DNA of 64,000 bases from an uncultured Helicobacteraceae bacterium (lineage in GTDB: Bacteria > Campylobacterota > Campylobacteria > Campylobacterales > Helicobacteraceae), in the NCBI GenBank assembly GCA_934668765.1, contig CAKUOH010000010.1, forward strand, positions 1 to 64,000, given 5' to 3'. Within the stretch, counting starts at the first letter, position 1; every line of letters begins with the position of its first letter. Below, one piece after another: positions 33,870-43,102 of this stretch. The position numbers and the translations under genes are program-made. The notes beneath the pieces are model-generated. The model saw only the letters and a program-made list of their open reading frames with translations, was not told the origin of the DNA and made no database searches.

Positions 33870-35324
33870 CTAGATTTGCACCCTTTTAGCGCGAATCTCA
33901 AGGCATAATGCTATAAAGCCCACAAGTGCAATCATACTAAAAATAGCCACAGGACTCATATAGCGCGACCACGCTACTATCGTCATTCCTGCGATTATAA
34001 TCGCACTTGCAAAGCTAGTAAGCGAAGTGGCAAAAGTAAAAATTAGCAAAGATTTATCGCACTCACATTTGCGCCACCGCACAATCAAAAATCCGCTAAT
34101 CACAAGCAGCACAAACGAAGTAGCCACAAAAAGCGCGTGATTAAAAATGGGCAAATTATTATAAAAAAACGCATAGATTCGCTCTTTTAGCGGACTAAAA
34201 GCTATACTCCATTCACTTTGCGGATAGTTTGATAAGATATTTAGCCTATATGAATCCTGTGGCATTGCTTGGATTCGCTTGGGATTTTTGATTAGCGAAC
34301 GAGCGAAACTATCTATATCATCATCGCGTGGATTTTGCCACCACATAGCTTTGAAAAACCTTGCTTCGTGGGCTAGAAAATTTAGCGGATGTTTTAAAAT
34401 CGCTTTTATCCACGCGCTATGTAGTCCATTTAATTTGCCACATTCAATGATATTCCACCCACAGCTATAAAAATCGCCCATCAAAGAGTTGCTGTGGTAG
34501 GCGTTTTTGATATGACTAAAATCCGCGCTTTTTCTGCCGTCAAAAAAATACCACTCATCTTTAAAGCAGTTTGAATCATCGCTTGGCACACAAGCTCCTG
34601 CGATTTGTAGCAAAAATATTGGGTTTGATGGATATGCGTCATATTTTTTAGGCACTCTTTTGGGTAACTCTACCACGATAGCAAGGCAAATAATCGCGCT
34701 TAATGCTACGAATCCTACGAATTTTTTGGCAAATACTTTTGAATCTAATGAATCTAAACCACGATTTCTTAACCACAAATAAATGATTATAAAAAACGCA
34801 GGGAATGCGCTAAAAATGGCATTATGTCGCCAAAGAAGCCCTAAAAATAATAAGGCAAATATGAGAATCCAAAGAACGATTCGAATCTTTTTTGCGATTC
34901 GCTCCCCTGCCAAAATCAGCAATAAAATCCCACTATACGCGCAAAATATAAAATTTGCCATTAGGACATAATTCATCGAAATAAAATTGCTTAAATAGAT
35001 ATTGCCGATAAATGCGATGAGTAGCAGGGCAAGGCTAAAAATGCTTTTATATCGCAAATAAAATCCAGCGATAAGAAAGTAGATTCCCAAATAAAGCGTG
35101 ATTAGATTTAGCAGAAATAAATAAAATGTATGTTTGCCAAAAATAAGCGTTATAAGCCAAATAAATAGCGTATTCATCGGCGGTCCAAAGTCTTCTAACA
35201 CAAAATCTAGCACACGAAAGGTATCCGTATCATAAATATATCCGGGGAATCCAAGCCAAAAGCTAAAGCCATAAATCCCCGCACATAAAATAAAGGCAAA
35301 TGTTAGGAATACGCAATTTTTCAT
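33870..35324 (-). CDS. Polytopic membrane protein, GT-C glycosyltransferase-like
   Basis: 484 residues from ATG 35324 (MKNCVFLTFAFIL); the frame extends to 35360 without support. About ten to eleven membrane helices are visible, with an early extracytoplasmic loop GYIYDTDTFRVLDFVLEDFG containing acidic residues after TM1. That topology and the DxD-like acidic loop fit GT-C glycosyltransferases, which use lipid-linked sugar donors. A large periplasmic part near 260-370 (CVPSDDSNCFKDEWYFFDGR, MWWQNPRDDDIDS) contains several cysteines. I cannot name a closer family. The neighbouring methyltransferase fragment and the glucosyltransferases elsewhere suggest glycan modification, which is inference. 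Confidence 0.6.
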   Translation of the reverse strand: MKNCVFLTFAFILCAGIYGFSFWLGFPGYIYDTDTFRVLDFVLEDFGPPMNTLFIWLITLIFGKHTFYLFLLNLITLYLGIYFLIAGFYLRYKSIFSLALLLIAFIGNIYLSNFISMNYVLMANFIFCAYSGILLLILAGERIAKKIRIVLWILIFALLFLGLLWRHNAIFSAFPAFFIIIYLWLRNRGLDSLDSKVFAKKFVGFVALSAIICLAIVVELPKRVPKKYDAYPSNPIFLLQIAGACVPSDDSNCFKDEWYFFDGRKSADFSHIKNAYHSNSLMGDFYSCGWNIIECGKLNGLHSAWIKAILKHPLNFLAHEARFFKAMWWQNPRDDDIDSFARSLIKNPKRIQAMPQDSYRLNILSNYPQSEWSIAFSPLKERIYAFFYNNLPIFNHALFVATSFVLLVISGFLIVRWRKCECDKSLLIFTFATSLTSFASAIIIAGMTIVAWSRYMSPVAIFSMIALVGFIALCLEIRAKRVQI

Positions 35325-35397
35325 TATAATCCCCGCATAAAAATACTGCAATTTTACCAAAAAATAACCATTTTATTTTAAGCAAATTGCAGGAAAA

Positions 35398-36287
35398 TTA
35401 ACACTGCGCCAAATATTCCCTTGCACTATTTTTGCGCGGAGTGCGACAAGATAAATGCGTATATAGGCTTAATTTATCACAAATCCCAAAGAGCGATTTT
35501 TGCGTGGAATCAAAAAAATACTCGCACACCGCAATAATCTCACGCTGATTATTGCAATGCTCATAATTCATAATCACATCATAATCTAACCCATATTTTA
35601 GGCGAAATTCTAACCCCGTAGTCGCCTTGTAACCAAGCGTCCAAAGGAATCGTCCTTGCGAAGGAATGGAAGCCGAAAATACACCATCATTTTCAAGTAA
35701 TAAGCACGAAATCGCCACCACACGAGGCAAATCCAAAATATGCTCCAAAACAGCGCAAGAAATAATGCGATTGTAAAGTTTATTTTGTGGCGAATCTAAT
35801 GTTTGTGAAGAGTATAGCGCGGAATCGCCCTTATTTAGCGGATTTTTTTCCCATTTGAATCTGTGCTAAAATCATTTGCCACTTCGCTAATGTCCGCATA
35901 TATTTTTCGCACTTTGGGCAGATTTGGCGAATCTTTGTAGAGTGCGGAAAATGGCTCAATAATATCATAATGGTTAAAATCGCGCTCAAATTCCATCTGA
36001 TTTAGCGTCCCTGCGCCGATTTCTAGCATCCTATTGCCCTGCAAACCGCGTATATCAAGCGCGACTTTTTTATGAAGCCACCGCTCCATTCTCTGCGCTA
36101 CGCTACTAGCTGTCGTATCGCCCTTGCTATTTGATTTGTAAAAACTCTCATAAATTTCGGCGTATTGTTTGGGCAATGGAGTGCGAATCTTTGGAAATTG
36201 TGGGAAATTTTTTGATATTTGGAATCCTTTGCAAAATTTAAATTTAAAAGCGCAATCATAACATAAATTATCGTCATTGCGAGGCAA
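35398..36287 (-). pseudogene. SAM methyltransferase split by a T7 frameshift
   Basis: Two frames of one methyltransferase. The upstream part (to 35835) has TPLPKQYAEIYESFYKSNSK, SSVAQRMERWLHKK and the SAM motif MLEIGAGTLNQM, and stops just after a T7 run (35843-35849; A7 on the coding strand). Adding one base at the run continues the protein through SCAVLEHILDLPRVVA and on to the stop at 35398, total 297 codons. The VLEHI segment is the normal motif after SAM binding. The 5' end is also odd: no ATG occurs in the first ~66 codons, the frame opens with TTG inside a REP-like repeat at 36271-36311, and the true start is unresolved. It could be phase-variable, decaying, or hold a sequencing error. 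Confidence 0.75.
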
Positions 36288-36311
36288 ATCATAGATTCGC
36301 CAAAGCAGTCA
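36271..36311. repeat. REP-like half-element upstream of the methyltransferase
   Basis: Begins TCGTCATTGCGAGGCAAATC and ends AAAGCAGTCAAGG. It is a half-element of the ATTGCCACGA/TCGCAATGAC family lying across the apparent 5' end of the methyltransferase frame, which may explain the missing start codon. Confidence 0.6.
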
Positions 36312-36356
36312 AGGCTCAATATAATTTATAAGGTTAATTTATTGATATTTTTAGCC

Positions 36357-37133
36357 CTATATAGATTCGGTATCAAAAATGGGCTGAATTATACTTTTGT
36401 TGTTTATTTTTGAGATGGAGTATTGGCTATTGTAGATTTCTTTTAAAAGTTTTGGGGTAATTATGGATTGTGTTTTGCCAGAAGCTATAATCTCGCCATT
36501 TTTTAATACAAGTGTGTGGCTAGCAAACCAAAGCAAGTGGTTAGGGTCGTGGCTACAAGCAATGACAAGTTTGCCAAGTTTTGCAACTTTTTTTAAGATT
36601 TTCCAAATAGAGATTTGATTGTGAAAATCTAGCGCACTTGTTGGCTCATCTAGTATCATTATCGGTGCATTTTGCGCTAGAGCGCGTGCAATTAGTGTAA
36701 GTTGGCGTTGCCCACCACTTAATGAAGTAACGGGATGTTCGGCAATATCTAGGATTCCTAAAAGCTCCATTGCTGCATAAGCAGTATCAAAATCTTCTTT
36801 TTTTAATCCAAAGATTCCGCCCATATATGGAGACCTCCCCATTAAAACGATTTCTTTTACGCTAAAAGGAAAGGGTGGCTTATGCTCTTGTGGGACATAG
36901 GCGATAAGTTTTGCCATTTTTGAAGTGGTTATAGAGTGGTAATTTTCGCCATTGATTAAAATATGGCAAGATGCAGGTTTTAGCAAAGCCATTACGCATT
37001 TTAAAAAAGTCGTCTTTCCGCTACCATTTGGTCCCATCAATCCCCAAAGTTCGCCTTTATTTGCGCTAAAAGATAGGTTTTTTAAAATGTGATTGTTTGC
37101 ATAATAAAAGCTTAAATTTTCAATTTTTAACAT
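36357..37133 (-). CDS. ABC importer ATPase (FecE/BtuD type)
   Basis: 258 residues. Walker A GPNGSGKTTFL (about 35-45), the Q-loop in AYVPQEHKPPFPFSVKEIV (about 79-97), signature LSGGQRQLTLIARAL (about 138-152), Walker B IMILDEPTSALD (about 158-169) and the switch histidine in ACSHDPNH. Paired with a FecCD-type permease and a periplasmic binding protein upstream, it powers import of an iron-siderophore, haem, nickel-chelate or cobalamin. It lies 10 bp after the permease gene. The MGRSPYMGG segment is typical of the FecE/BtuD group. Confidence 0.9.
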   Translation of the reverse strand: MLKIENLSFYYANNHILKNLSFSANKGELWGLMGPNGSGKTTFLKCVMALLKPASCHILINGENYHSITTSKMAKLIAYVPQEHKPPFPFSVKEIVLMGRSPYMGGIFGLKKEDFDTAYAAMELLGILDIAEHPVTSLSGGQRQLTLIARALAQNAPIMILDEPTSALDFHNQISIWKILKKVAKLGKLVIACSHDPNHLLWFASHTLVLKNGEIIASGKTQSIITPKLLKEIYNSQYSISKINNKSIIQPIFDTESI

Positions 37134-37143
37134 TTATCATTCT

Positions 37144-38172
37144 TTACATAAATAAACGACCACTTTTTGCGCGTAAAATCCAAATCAAAAATGGCGCACC
37201 TATGATTGAAGTAATGATTCCAATAGGAATCTCTCCGCTAGTAAGCGTCCTTGCAATCGTATCACAAATAAGCAAATAAATCGCACCACAAAGCGAAGCA
37301 ATAGGAATCACAAAGCGATTATCTGGTCCTACAAGCAATCTTGCGGCGTGTGGCATCATTAAGCCTATCCAAGCGATAATTCCCACACTTGAAACGCAAA
37401 TCGCCGTCATCAAAGTCGCAGTTATGATAAATATCGTTTTGTATTTATCTGGATTGATGCCTAAGCTTTTAGACTCTTCATCGCCTATTGATAGCAAGTT
37501 AAGTTTCCAAGCAAAAATCCAAGCAACAATAAAACAAAGCAAAATTACAATAGTATTGATAAAAATATCACTCCAACTAGCGTGGTAAAGTCCGCCCATC
37601 ATCCAAAAAGTTATTTCCCTTAATTGCGTATCTTCGGATAGATATTTGACAATAGAAACAAGTGCGGAAAACACAGAGCCTATAATCACACCAGATAGCA
37701 CAAGTCCTACGGTATTTATCTCGCCTTTTTGTCGTGCAAGTGTATAGGCGATAATCACAGCAAGAAGCGCAAACAAAAATGCAGAAATTTGCGTAGGCAA
37801 AAAAAGTGCAGGAAAGACAATGGCAATGGCAGCACCAAAACTAGCCCCAGATGAAGCCCCTAAAATAAAAGGCTCTACAAGTGGGTTTCTAAAACAGCCT
37901 TGATAAAGCGCACCAGCAGTAGCTAACGCAATCCCAGAGAGCACAGCCATCAAAATGCGTGGCATACGCATATTCCACACGATTGCCATATCGCGAGCAG
38001 AGATAGAATCTAAATGATAGCCCGTAACCTTAAATAAAATGATATTCAAAACAGCATTTAAGGATAGATAAGAATTCCCAGAAGTGATTGCAAAAAACAT
38101 CGCCACACACAACACGCCAAGAAGTATTAGGATAATGATTTTGCGGACATCACCTAATGGGCTAAAAATCAT
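37144..38172 (-). CDS. FecCD-family ABC permease
   Basis: 342 residues with about nine to ten membrane helices. MRMPRILMAVLSGIALATAG (about 68-87) and the GAALYQG-like ALYQGCFRNPLVEPFILG (about 89-106) are the classical FecCD/BtuC start, and the coupling segment GIIAWIGLMMPHAARLLVG (about 265-283) contacts the ATPase. Imports metal-chelate across the inner membrane. The GTG/ATG start overlaps the binding-protein stop by 11 bp. A single permease gene is present, so it probably acts as a homodimer. Confidence 0.92.
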   Translation of the reverse strand: MIFSPLGDVRKIIILILLGVLCVAMFFAITSGNSYLSLNAVLNIILFKVTGYHLDSISARDMAIVWNMRMPRILMAVLSGIALATAGALYQGCFRNPLVEPFILGASSGASFGAAIAIVFPALFLPTQISAFLFALLAVIIAYTLARQKGEINTVGLVLSGVIIGSVFSALVSIVKYLSEDTQLREITFWMMGGLYHASWSDIFINTIVILLCFIVAWIFAWKLNLLSIGDEESKSLGINPDKYKTIFIITATLMTAICVSSVGIIAWIGLMMPHAARLLVGPDNRFVIPIASLCGAIYLLICDTIARTLTSGEIPIGIITSIIGAPFLIWILRAKSGRLFM

Positions 38173-39349
38173 TTTCCACAGTCCAGTCTAGCAACTGTTC
38201 GCTTCTTAGGGCTTTTGCGGTTTTTTTATCAACGCCATATACATCTTGATAAAATTTCAGTGCAAAACTATGCACTTTAATATCTTTAAACAAATCTGGA
38301 TAAGACGCTTTTGCAATAATTAGAATATCAAGCGGATATTCCACACGCCTAGAGCAATTCATCGGAGTCCAAGGAAGCGCATAAACGCGTTTATTTTTAA
38401 CTGCCTTTAACTCTTTTAAATTTTGATAATAAGGCGCACTTAATAGTTCGTTTGCAGGGTGATAGCCATTTTGCGTAGGGAGTAAAATGACATCAGGATC
38501 AATGGCATAAACTTGCTCTCCGCTTAATATAATATTGTTTCCATTGCCACGAAATGCGTTTTTGGCATTTGCGATATTTTCTATGATATAAGATTCAGGG
38601 GTTGTGATACCAGATGCCATTCCAGAGCCACCTTGTTTTCTAGCAACGGAATTTAGACCAAAATAAAGGACTTTCGGCTTGTCTTTGTCTTTAATATTTT
38701 TTGTTCTCTTTTTCACAAGCAATTCTGTGGAGTGGAGATAGTCATACAATTTGAGTGCTTTTTCTTTTTGTTTAAATACATCGCCAATTACACGCATCTC
38801 TTCTTTCATTGTGCTAAGCTCTGCCTTGCCATAATAAGTCGGGGAATATAGCACAACAAGCGGAATTTCAAGAGATTCTATCATTGCTATGGTTTTTTCT
38901 AATGCCTTTGGGTCGCCGCCCCTAAAATATGAGCCACCAGAAACCGTGCAATCGCCCACCCTTAAAATCACAATCTGCGGATTTGCCTTTGCAAGTGTTT
39001 CGTAGTTGATAATATCGCCTTGTGGAGAGTTAAAGCAAGGTAAATCATTAAGCCAAGGGTGCAAATACTTCATTGTGTGTAAGCCCCTAGCAGTGTAAGA
39101 TTTACCATCAACGCTTTCAAAAGAATATTTATAATCGCGCTTCATTGACCAAGAGCCAATGGCACTAATTTTATCCACTACACCTAAATGCGTCATTACG
39201 CCTTCTACAAAACCATCGCTAATTGTTGCGACCCGTTCTAATTTTTCTGGAATCTTAATTTGCTTACCACGCATATCAGTAATTATATGCGCATTAGCAA
39301 TCGTTAAGCTAAAAAACGCCAATATAAAGAGTTTGAAAAGTTTTTGCAT
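38162..39349 (-). CDS. Periplasmic metal-chelate binding protein
   Basis: 395 residues from ATG 39349 (MQKLFKLFILAFFSLTIANA, a clean signal peptide); the frame opens at 39388. The chain has the bilobed TroA/BtuF-like layout: ITDMRGKQIKIPEKLERVAT at the start (typical D-xxGxxxxxPxxxxRVV), then a domain with ANPQIVILRVGDC, a long connecting helix (TMKEEMRVIGDVFKQKEKAL) and a second domain with AIDPDVILLPTQNG. It is longer than usual (about 300), with an extra segment near 75-120 (YSFESVDGKSYTARGLHTMK). Ligand not identifiable. sodB lies 50 bp upstream on the same strand. Confidence 0.87.
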   Translation of the reverse strand: MQKLFKLFILAFFSLTIANAHIITDMRGKQIKIPEKLERVATISDGFVEGVMTHLGVVDKISAIGSWSMKRDYKYSFESVDGKSYTARGLHTMKYLHPWLNDLPCFNSPQGDIINYETLAKANPQIVILRVGDCTVSGGSYFRGGDPKALEKTIAMIESLEIPLVVLYSPTYYGKAELSTMKEEMRVIGDVFKQKEKALKLYDYLHSTELLVKKRTKNIKDKDKPKVLYFGLNSVARKQGGSGMASGITTPESYIIENIANAKNAFRGNGNNIILSGEQVYAIDPDVILLPTQNGYHPANELLSAPYYQNLKELKAVKNKRVYALPWTPMNCSRRVEYPLDILIIAKASYPDLFKDIKVHSFALKFYQDVYGVDKKTAKALRSEQLLDWTVENDF

Positions 39350-39398
39350 TTGGAATCCTTTTTTTAAAAATACAAATCCAAGATTCACAACTTTAAGA

Positions 39399-40034
39399 TT
39401 ATTTGCCGTGTAGCTCGTTAATATAAAATTTTATTGAGCCTACGCCTTCTTTTTTTGCCCACTCAAACGCACTGCTTACAAACGCCCAATTTATATGCGC
39501 AAAATACTTATCTAAATATGCAGGACGCGCATTCTTATGGTCGATATAATATGCGTGCTCCCACACATCTGCCACAAGAAGTGGGACTTTGTCCTCTGTG
39601 ATGGGTGTTTGTGCGTTGCTAGTTTGGATAATCTCTAACTTTTTATTTGCTAAATTATACACAAGCCAACACCAACCAGAGCCAAATAGCGTAGTGGCAG
39701 CGTTTAAAAATTTCTCTTTAAATGCTTCCACACCGCCAAACTCCGCTTCTATCGCGCCTTTTAGCTCTGAGCTCATTTCGCTACCATTTGGTGCGATACA
39801 ATCCCAATAAAAATCGTGATTATACACCTGCGCTGCATTGTTAAACAATCCGCCACTTGCCTTTTTGATGATGTCATACAGCTCAGCATTCTCAAACTCG
39901 CCACCTTTAATCAAATTATTTAGGTTATTTACATAAGTTTGATGATGTTTGCCGTAGTGATAATCAAATGTAGCAGGACTTAAAAAGTCCCCAAAGCTGT
40001 CTTTTTCGTAGGGTAATTTTCGTAATTCAAACAT
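39399..40034 (-). CDS. sodB: Iron superoxide dismutase
   Basis: Disproportionates superoxide in the cytoplasm or periplasm. 211 residues of the Fe/Mn family with FELRKLPYEKD, FDYHYGKHHQTYVNNLN (metal-ligand His at about 26), NHDFYWDC (His near 78) and VWEHAYYIDHKNARPAYLDKY carrying the Asp and His ligands (D-x-W-E-H). LFGSGWCWLVY with Gln-poor context supports iron over manganese, as does precedent in H. pylori. An AAGGAG site precedes the ATG, and a TATAAT-like box lies about 70 bases upstream (minus strand). The metal-chelate ABC operon follows on the same strand, so co-transcription is likely. Confidence 0.95.
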   Translation of the reverse strand: MFELRKLPYEKDSFGDFLSPATFDYHYGKHHQTYVNNLNNLIKGGEFENAELYDIIKKASGGLFNNAAQVYNHDFYWDCIAPNGSEMSSELKGAIEAEFGGVEAFKEKFLNAATTLFGSGWCWLVYNLANKKLEIIQTSNAQTPITEDKVPLLVADVWEHAYYIDHKNARPAYLDKYFAHINWAFVSSAFEWAKKEGVGSIKFYINELHGK

Positions 40035-40098
40035 TATTTTTCTCCTTCAATTTTAAAATGATATTTTTTTAGTGCGGTTTAAGATTTGCAACTAAAAT

Positions 40099-40108
40099 TT
40101 GCAATTAT
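40099..40108 (-). promoter_or_regulatory. Candidate sodB -10 element
   Basis: The minus strand reads CCTATAATTG about 70 bases before the sodB ATG, a near-consensus TATAAT box for the housekeeping sigma factor. No clear -35 element, as is usual for Helicobacter promoters. The rest of this ~240 bp divergent gap is AT-rich, contains no coding frame and must also promote the plus-strand gene at 40275. Confidence 0.4.
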
Positions 40109-40274
40109 AGGTAAAATTCCTTGCATTTTCTTTGAATCTAACCAAAATTTTTGTGAAATTTTTAGATTCACACACAAAATTTCACATCTATTTCACAAAC
40201 ACAAAGCAAAATTTCGCCCGTGAATCTAAAAATCTAAAAAATAGATTCACAAAAATTACAACAAGGAGTTTAAA

Positions 40275-41474
40275 ATGAGGTATTTTGTATCAGTGATTTT
40301 GGGCGTATTTTTAGCCCAAAGCGTGGCATTCGGTGCAAAAGCAGAGAGCGAGCATCCGCCACTAAGTGAGAGCACCAAAAAAGCAATCGCGCAATATAAG
40401 AGAAATCCTAGCGAGGCAAATAAGCAAAACTTGCTAGATTCGCTAAATAGCAGTTATGACGCTGTTATCGCGCAGAAAAAAGAGAAGTTAGCCACCCGCG
40501 AAAAAGAGCGTGATAAAAATATAAATGCGTGGCTAAATGGTGTAAAGCGTGGCAAAAATCCGCCCTTTATGAATTTGGAGACGGATAATAACAAAGGCAA
40601 TGAGCGCGAAATCGTGGCAAAGGCAATAAACGCGTATAATCAAAATAAGAGTGCACACAATGAAAAGGCATTGCGCGAGGCGTTAAGTGCGTATTATGAG
40701 GCGTTTTTGGAGGAGCAACGAGTGCATATCAAAGAGACGGAGGATTTGCGAAATGGGCGAATCACAGCTAGTTTGGAGCGTTTCACAAGTGAGCGATTTA
40801 TGCTATCAAAGGGCGGGAAAAATAGTGCGAAAAATCTAAGTAAAGATGAGATTTTAGCTGAAATCATCGCAAATTTTATCAATGTGGGCGCGGAGTTTGT
40901 GCCTGTGAATCCTGAAAGCAGAGTGCGGGAGCGCAAATTTAACGCACTTATAAATGACGCACAAAAGGCGTATTTGCAAAATCCTAGCAATGTAAATAAG
41001 GCAAAGCTACGCGAAGCGATAGCAGAGGCGTATAATGCGGCACTAGAGGCGCGAATCCAAAGTGTAAATCAATCAGCAAAAAAGGGCGTGAGTGGCGGAG
41101 CAAAGTTGCTTGAAAAAATGCAAGATATTGCGTTTTTGGACGAGCAGTTTAGTGAGCTAACGCAGCAACGCAATCTCTATGGGCGAATCGATAGGATTAT
41201 CTCTTTTGGTGGCAACATAGCGGATAATTTCACGCCACGCGCAAAGCAAGATTCGCTAAAACTTGCCACCGCGCTAAAAAATGGCGACAAAAATGCTCTA
41301 TCGCGGGAATTTAACGCGCTTTATAGCAAAATGCTTACTTTTCAACAATCGCAGTTAGATTCGGCGCAAAATGGGCTTGATTCGCTAATTGATGAGTGTT
41401 TGGAATCGCTAATAGCCACGCCACAACGCGAATCTAACCCACGCAAATCGCCAAACAAACCACCAAAAAGGTAG
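40275..41474 (+). CDS. Periplasmic helical-repeat protein, unknown function
   Basis: 399 residues with a signal peptide (VSVILGVFLAQSVAFGAKA). Four related units of about 35 residues recur: AIAQYKRNPSEANKQNLLDS (about 38), AINAYNQNKSAHNEKALREA (about 116), AQKAYLQNPSNVNKAKLREA (about 233) and ATALKNGDKNALSREFNALY (about 331). Each reads as helix-turn-helix (A--AY--NPS--NK--L--A--) followed by a Tyr-Ala-rich helix (SYDAVIAQ, YYEAFLEEQ, AYNAALEAR, LYSKMLTFQ), suggesting ancient internal duplication. I do not recognise the family. An AAGGAG site precedes the ATG. It is followed within 8 bp by a small lipoprotein gene and may work with it in the envelope. Confidence 0.8.
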   Translation: MRYFVSVILGVFLAQSVAFGAKAESEHPPLSESTKKAIAQYKRNPSEANKQNLLDSLNSSYDAVIAQKKEKLATREKERDKNINAWLNGVKRGKNPPFMNLETDNNKGNEREIVAKAINAYNQNKSAHNEKALREALSAYYEAFLEEQRVHIKETEDLRNGRITASLERFTSERFMLSKGGKNSAKNLSKDEILAEIIANFINVGAEFVPVNPESRVRERKFNALINDAQKAYLQNPSNVNKAKLREAIAEAYNAALEARIQSVNQSAKKGVSGGAKLLEKMQDIAFLDEQFSELTQQRNLYGRIDRIISFGGNIADNFTPRAKQDSLKLATALKNGDKNALSREFNALYSKMLTFQQSQLDSAQNGLDSLIDECLESLIATPQRESNPRKSPNKPPKR

Positions 41475-41481
41475 GCGTGAA

Positions 41482-41640
41482 ATGTGTGCGAAAATTTTGC
41501 TTGTTTGCCTTGCGCTAGGAATCGTGCTTGGCTTTAGTGGCTGTGGAGCGAGTGTCGCGCAAAAGACAATAGTCAAAGAGAAAATCATTGTGCCTTCAAA
41601 GCACAAAGCACACAAGCACCATCATAGGCATTATCATTGA
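41482..41640 (+). CDS. Small His-rich lipoprotein
   Basis: A 52-residue protein, MCAKILLVCLALGIVLGFSG then CGASVAQ..., with a lipobox (GFSGC, cysteine near residue 21). Its last 14 residues include nine histidines (HKAHKHHHRHYH). It starts 8 bp after the preceding stop and is likely in the same operon. The lipid anchor plus the His tail suggests metal binding (nickel, zinc or copper) at the periplasmic face. Helicobacter species are known for His-rich nickel proteins (Hpn, Hpn-like), but those are cytoplasmic and unrelated in sequence. The function is inference. Confidence 0.7.
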   Translation: MCAKILLVCLALGIVLGFSGCGASVAQKTIVKEKIIVPSKHKAHKHHHRHYH

Positions 41641-41708
41641 TTTTAAGGCGATTTGGATTTGTGTAAATATAACATTTATCTAGATTCCACACAAATCTAC
41701 GCCAAAAT

Positions 41709-43010
41709 TCACTTAAAAATCTCACTTAATTCCTTGCAAATTGCCTTAAAATCTAGCAATTCACCCGAATCTTGCGCCAAAAATTTATCCATTTTTGTTT
41801 TTCTATCAATGGCGTAATCTAGCTCTCTATCGCTCCCTTTTTGATAAGAGCCGATTCGTATCAAAATCTCATTTTCTTTCAAAAGCGCGTAAATATTGCG
41901 AAATTTTTTGATGCTCTCAAGCTGATTTTTATCCACGATGTCATTTATTAACCGCGAAGCAGAGCTTAAAATGTCAATAGGCGGATAAATGCCCTTTTCG
42001 CTTAAATCGCGTGAAAGCACGATATGTCCATCCAAAATGCTACGACTTTGGTCAGCCACAGGGTCGCTCAAATCATCACCCTCCACCAAAATCGTAAAAA
42101 ACGCAGTAATTGAGCCTTTGCCATCTTCTTTGCCTGCGCGCTCCATTAGTTGCGGCAAAATGCCAAATACAGATGGCGGATAGCCTTTACTTGCTGGAGA
42201 TTCACCTAAAACTAGCCCGATTTCGCGCTGTGCTTGGGCGAATCTAGTGATTGAATCCATTATAAAAAGCACATCGTGCCCTTTATTTTTAAAATATTCC
42301 GCAATCGCCATCGCACTAAATGCGCCATATTTCCGCATAAACGCCGAATCATCGCTCGTTGCCACCACAATTATGGTATTTTCCAAGTCGCCACCCAAAT
42401 TTTTTGCCACAAATTCTGGCACTTCGCGTCCGCGCTCCCCGATTAACGCGATGACTTTGATTTGCGCCTTGCTTCCGCGCACTATCATTCCCATAAGCGT
42501 GGATTTTCCCACGCCACTTCCAGCGAAAATCCCCATTTTCTGCCCTTTGCCACAAGTCAGCAATCCATCGATACTCTTAATCCCCACGCTAAAAATTTCA
42601 TCGATTAGTCCGCGATTCATTGCACGAATCGGCGCACTCAAAATAGGCACAAAGTCATCTTTTGGTATTTCGCCCTTATTGTCGATAGGATTGGCAAAAG
42701 TATCTACGATTCGCCCTAGCAATGCGTCTCCCACGCCGATTTTTAGTCCCTTTTGGCTGACAAAAACCTTATCGCCGATTTTATAGCCGTGCGTGGAAGT
42801 AAAGGGGATTATGGAGAATGAATCAATATCTATTGCGCTTACAATGCCACTAATATTGCTCTCTGCGCCACGCACACGGACAATATCGCCGATAGAAGTT
42901 TTTAGCCCACGCGCTTTGATAATATCTTCATTTATTTGCACGATTTCCCCAAAGTATGGCGATAAGTCGATTTTGGTTTGCAATTTTTCTTTTAACTTTG
43001 AGAGCGGCAT
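41709..43010 (-). CDS. fliI: Flagellar export ATPase FliI
   Basis: 433 residues. FliI energises the type III flagellar export apparatus. The N-domain has SPYFGEIVQINEDIIKARGL, and the catalytic domain has Walker A IFAGSGVGKSTLMG (about 160-175), ALIGERGREVPEFV, Walker B VLFIMDSITRFAQAQREIGL and the GESPASKGYPPSVF segment that marks type III secretion ATPases against F1. The C-terminus is GSYQKGSDRELDYAIDRK. It converges with the plus-strand lipoprotein gene and is divergent from tig. fliI appears alone here rather than in a flagellar operon. Confidence 0.95.
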   Translation of the reverse strand: MPLSKLKEKLQTKIDLSPYFGEIVQINEDIIKARGLKTSIGDIVRVRGAESNISGIVSAIDIDSFSIIPFTSTHGYKIGDKVFVSQKGLKIGVGDALLGRIVDTFANPIDNKGEIPKDDFVPILSAPIRAMNRGLIDEIFSVGIKSIDGLLTCGKGQKMGIFAGSGVGKSTLMGMIVRGSKAQIKVIALIGERGREVPEFVAKNLGGDLENTIIVVATSDDSAFMRKYGAFSAMAIAEYFKNKGHDVLFIMDSITRFAQAQREIGLVLGESPASKGYPPSVFGILPQLMERAGKEDGKGSITAFFTILVEGDDLSDPVADQSRSILDGHIVLSRDLSEKGIYPPIDILSSASRLINDIVDKNQLESIKKFRNIYALLKENEILIRIGSYQKGSDRELDYAIDRKTKMDKFLAQDSGELLDFKAICKELSEIFK

Positions 43011-43102
43011 TTAGATTCCTAAAAAATCATAGTTTTAACTTTGAAATTATAGGTAGAATTTTGATAAAATACCAATTTATTTTTTAATTAAAGGTAGTTT
43101 TT

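Noticed and set aside
35398-35748. Separate 116-residue gene
   Set aside because: It is the C-terminal half of the frameshifted methyltransferase; its apparent start lies inside the VLEHIL motif.
42247-42786. 179-residue plus-strand ORF
   Set aside because: Lies entirely antisense to the well-supported fliI.
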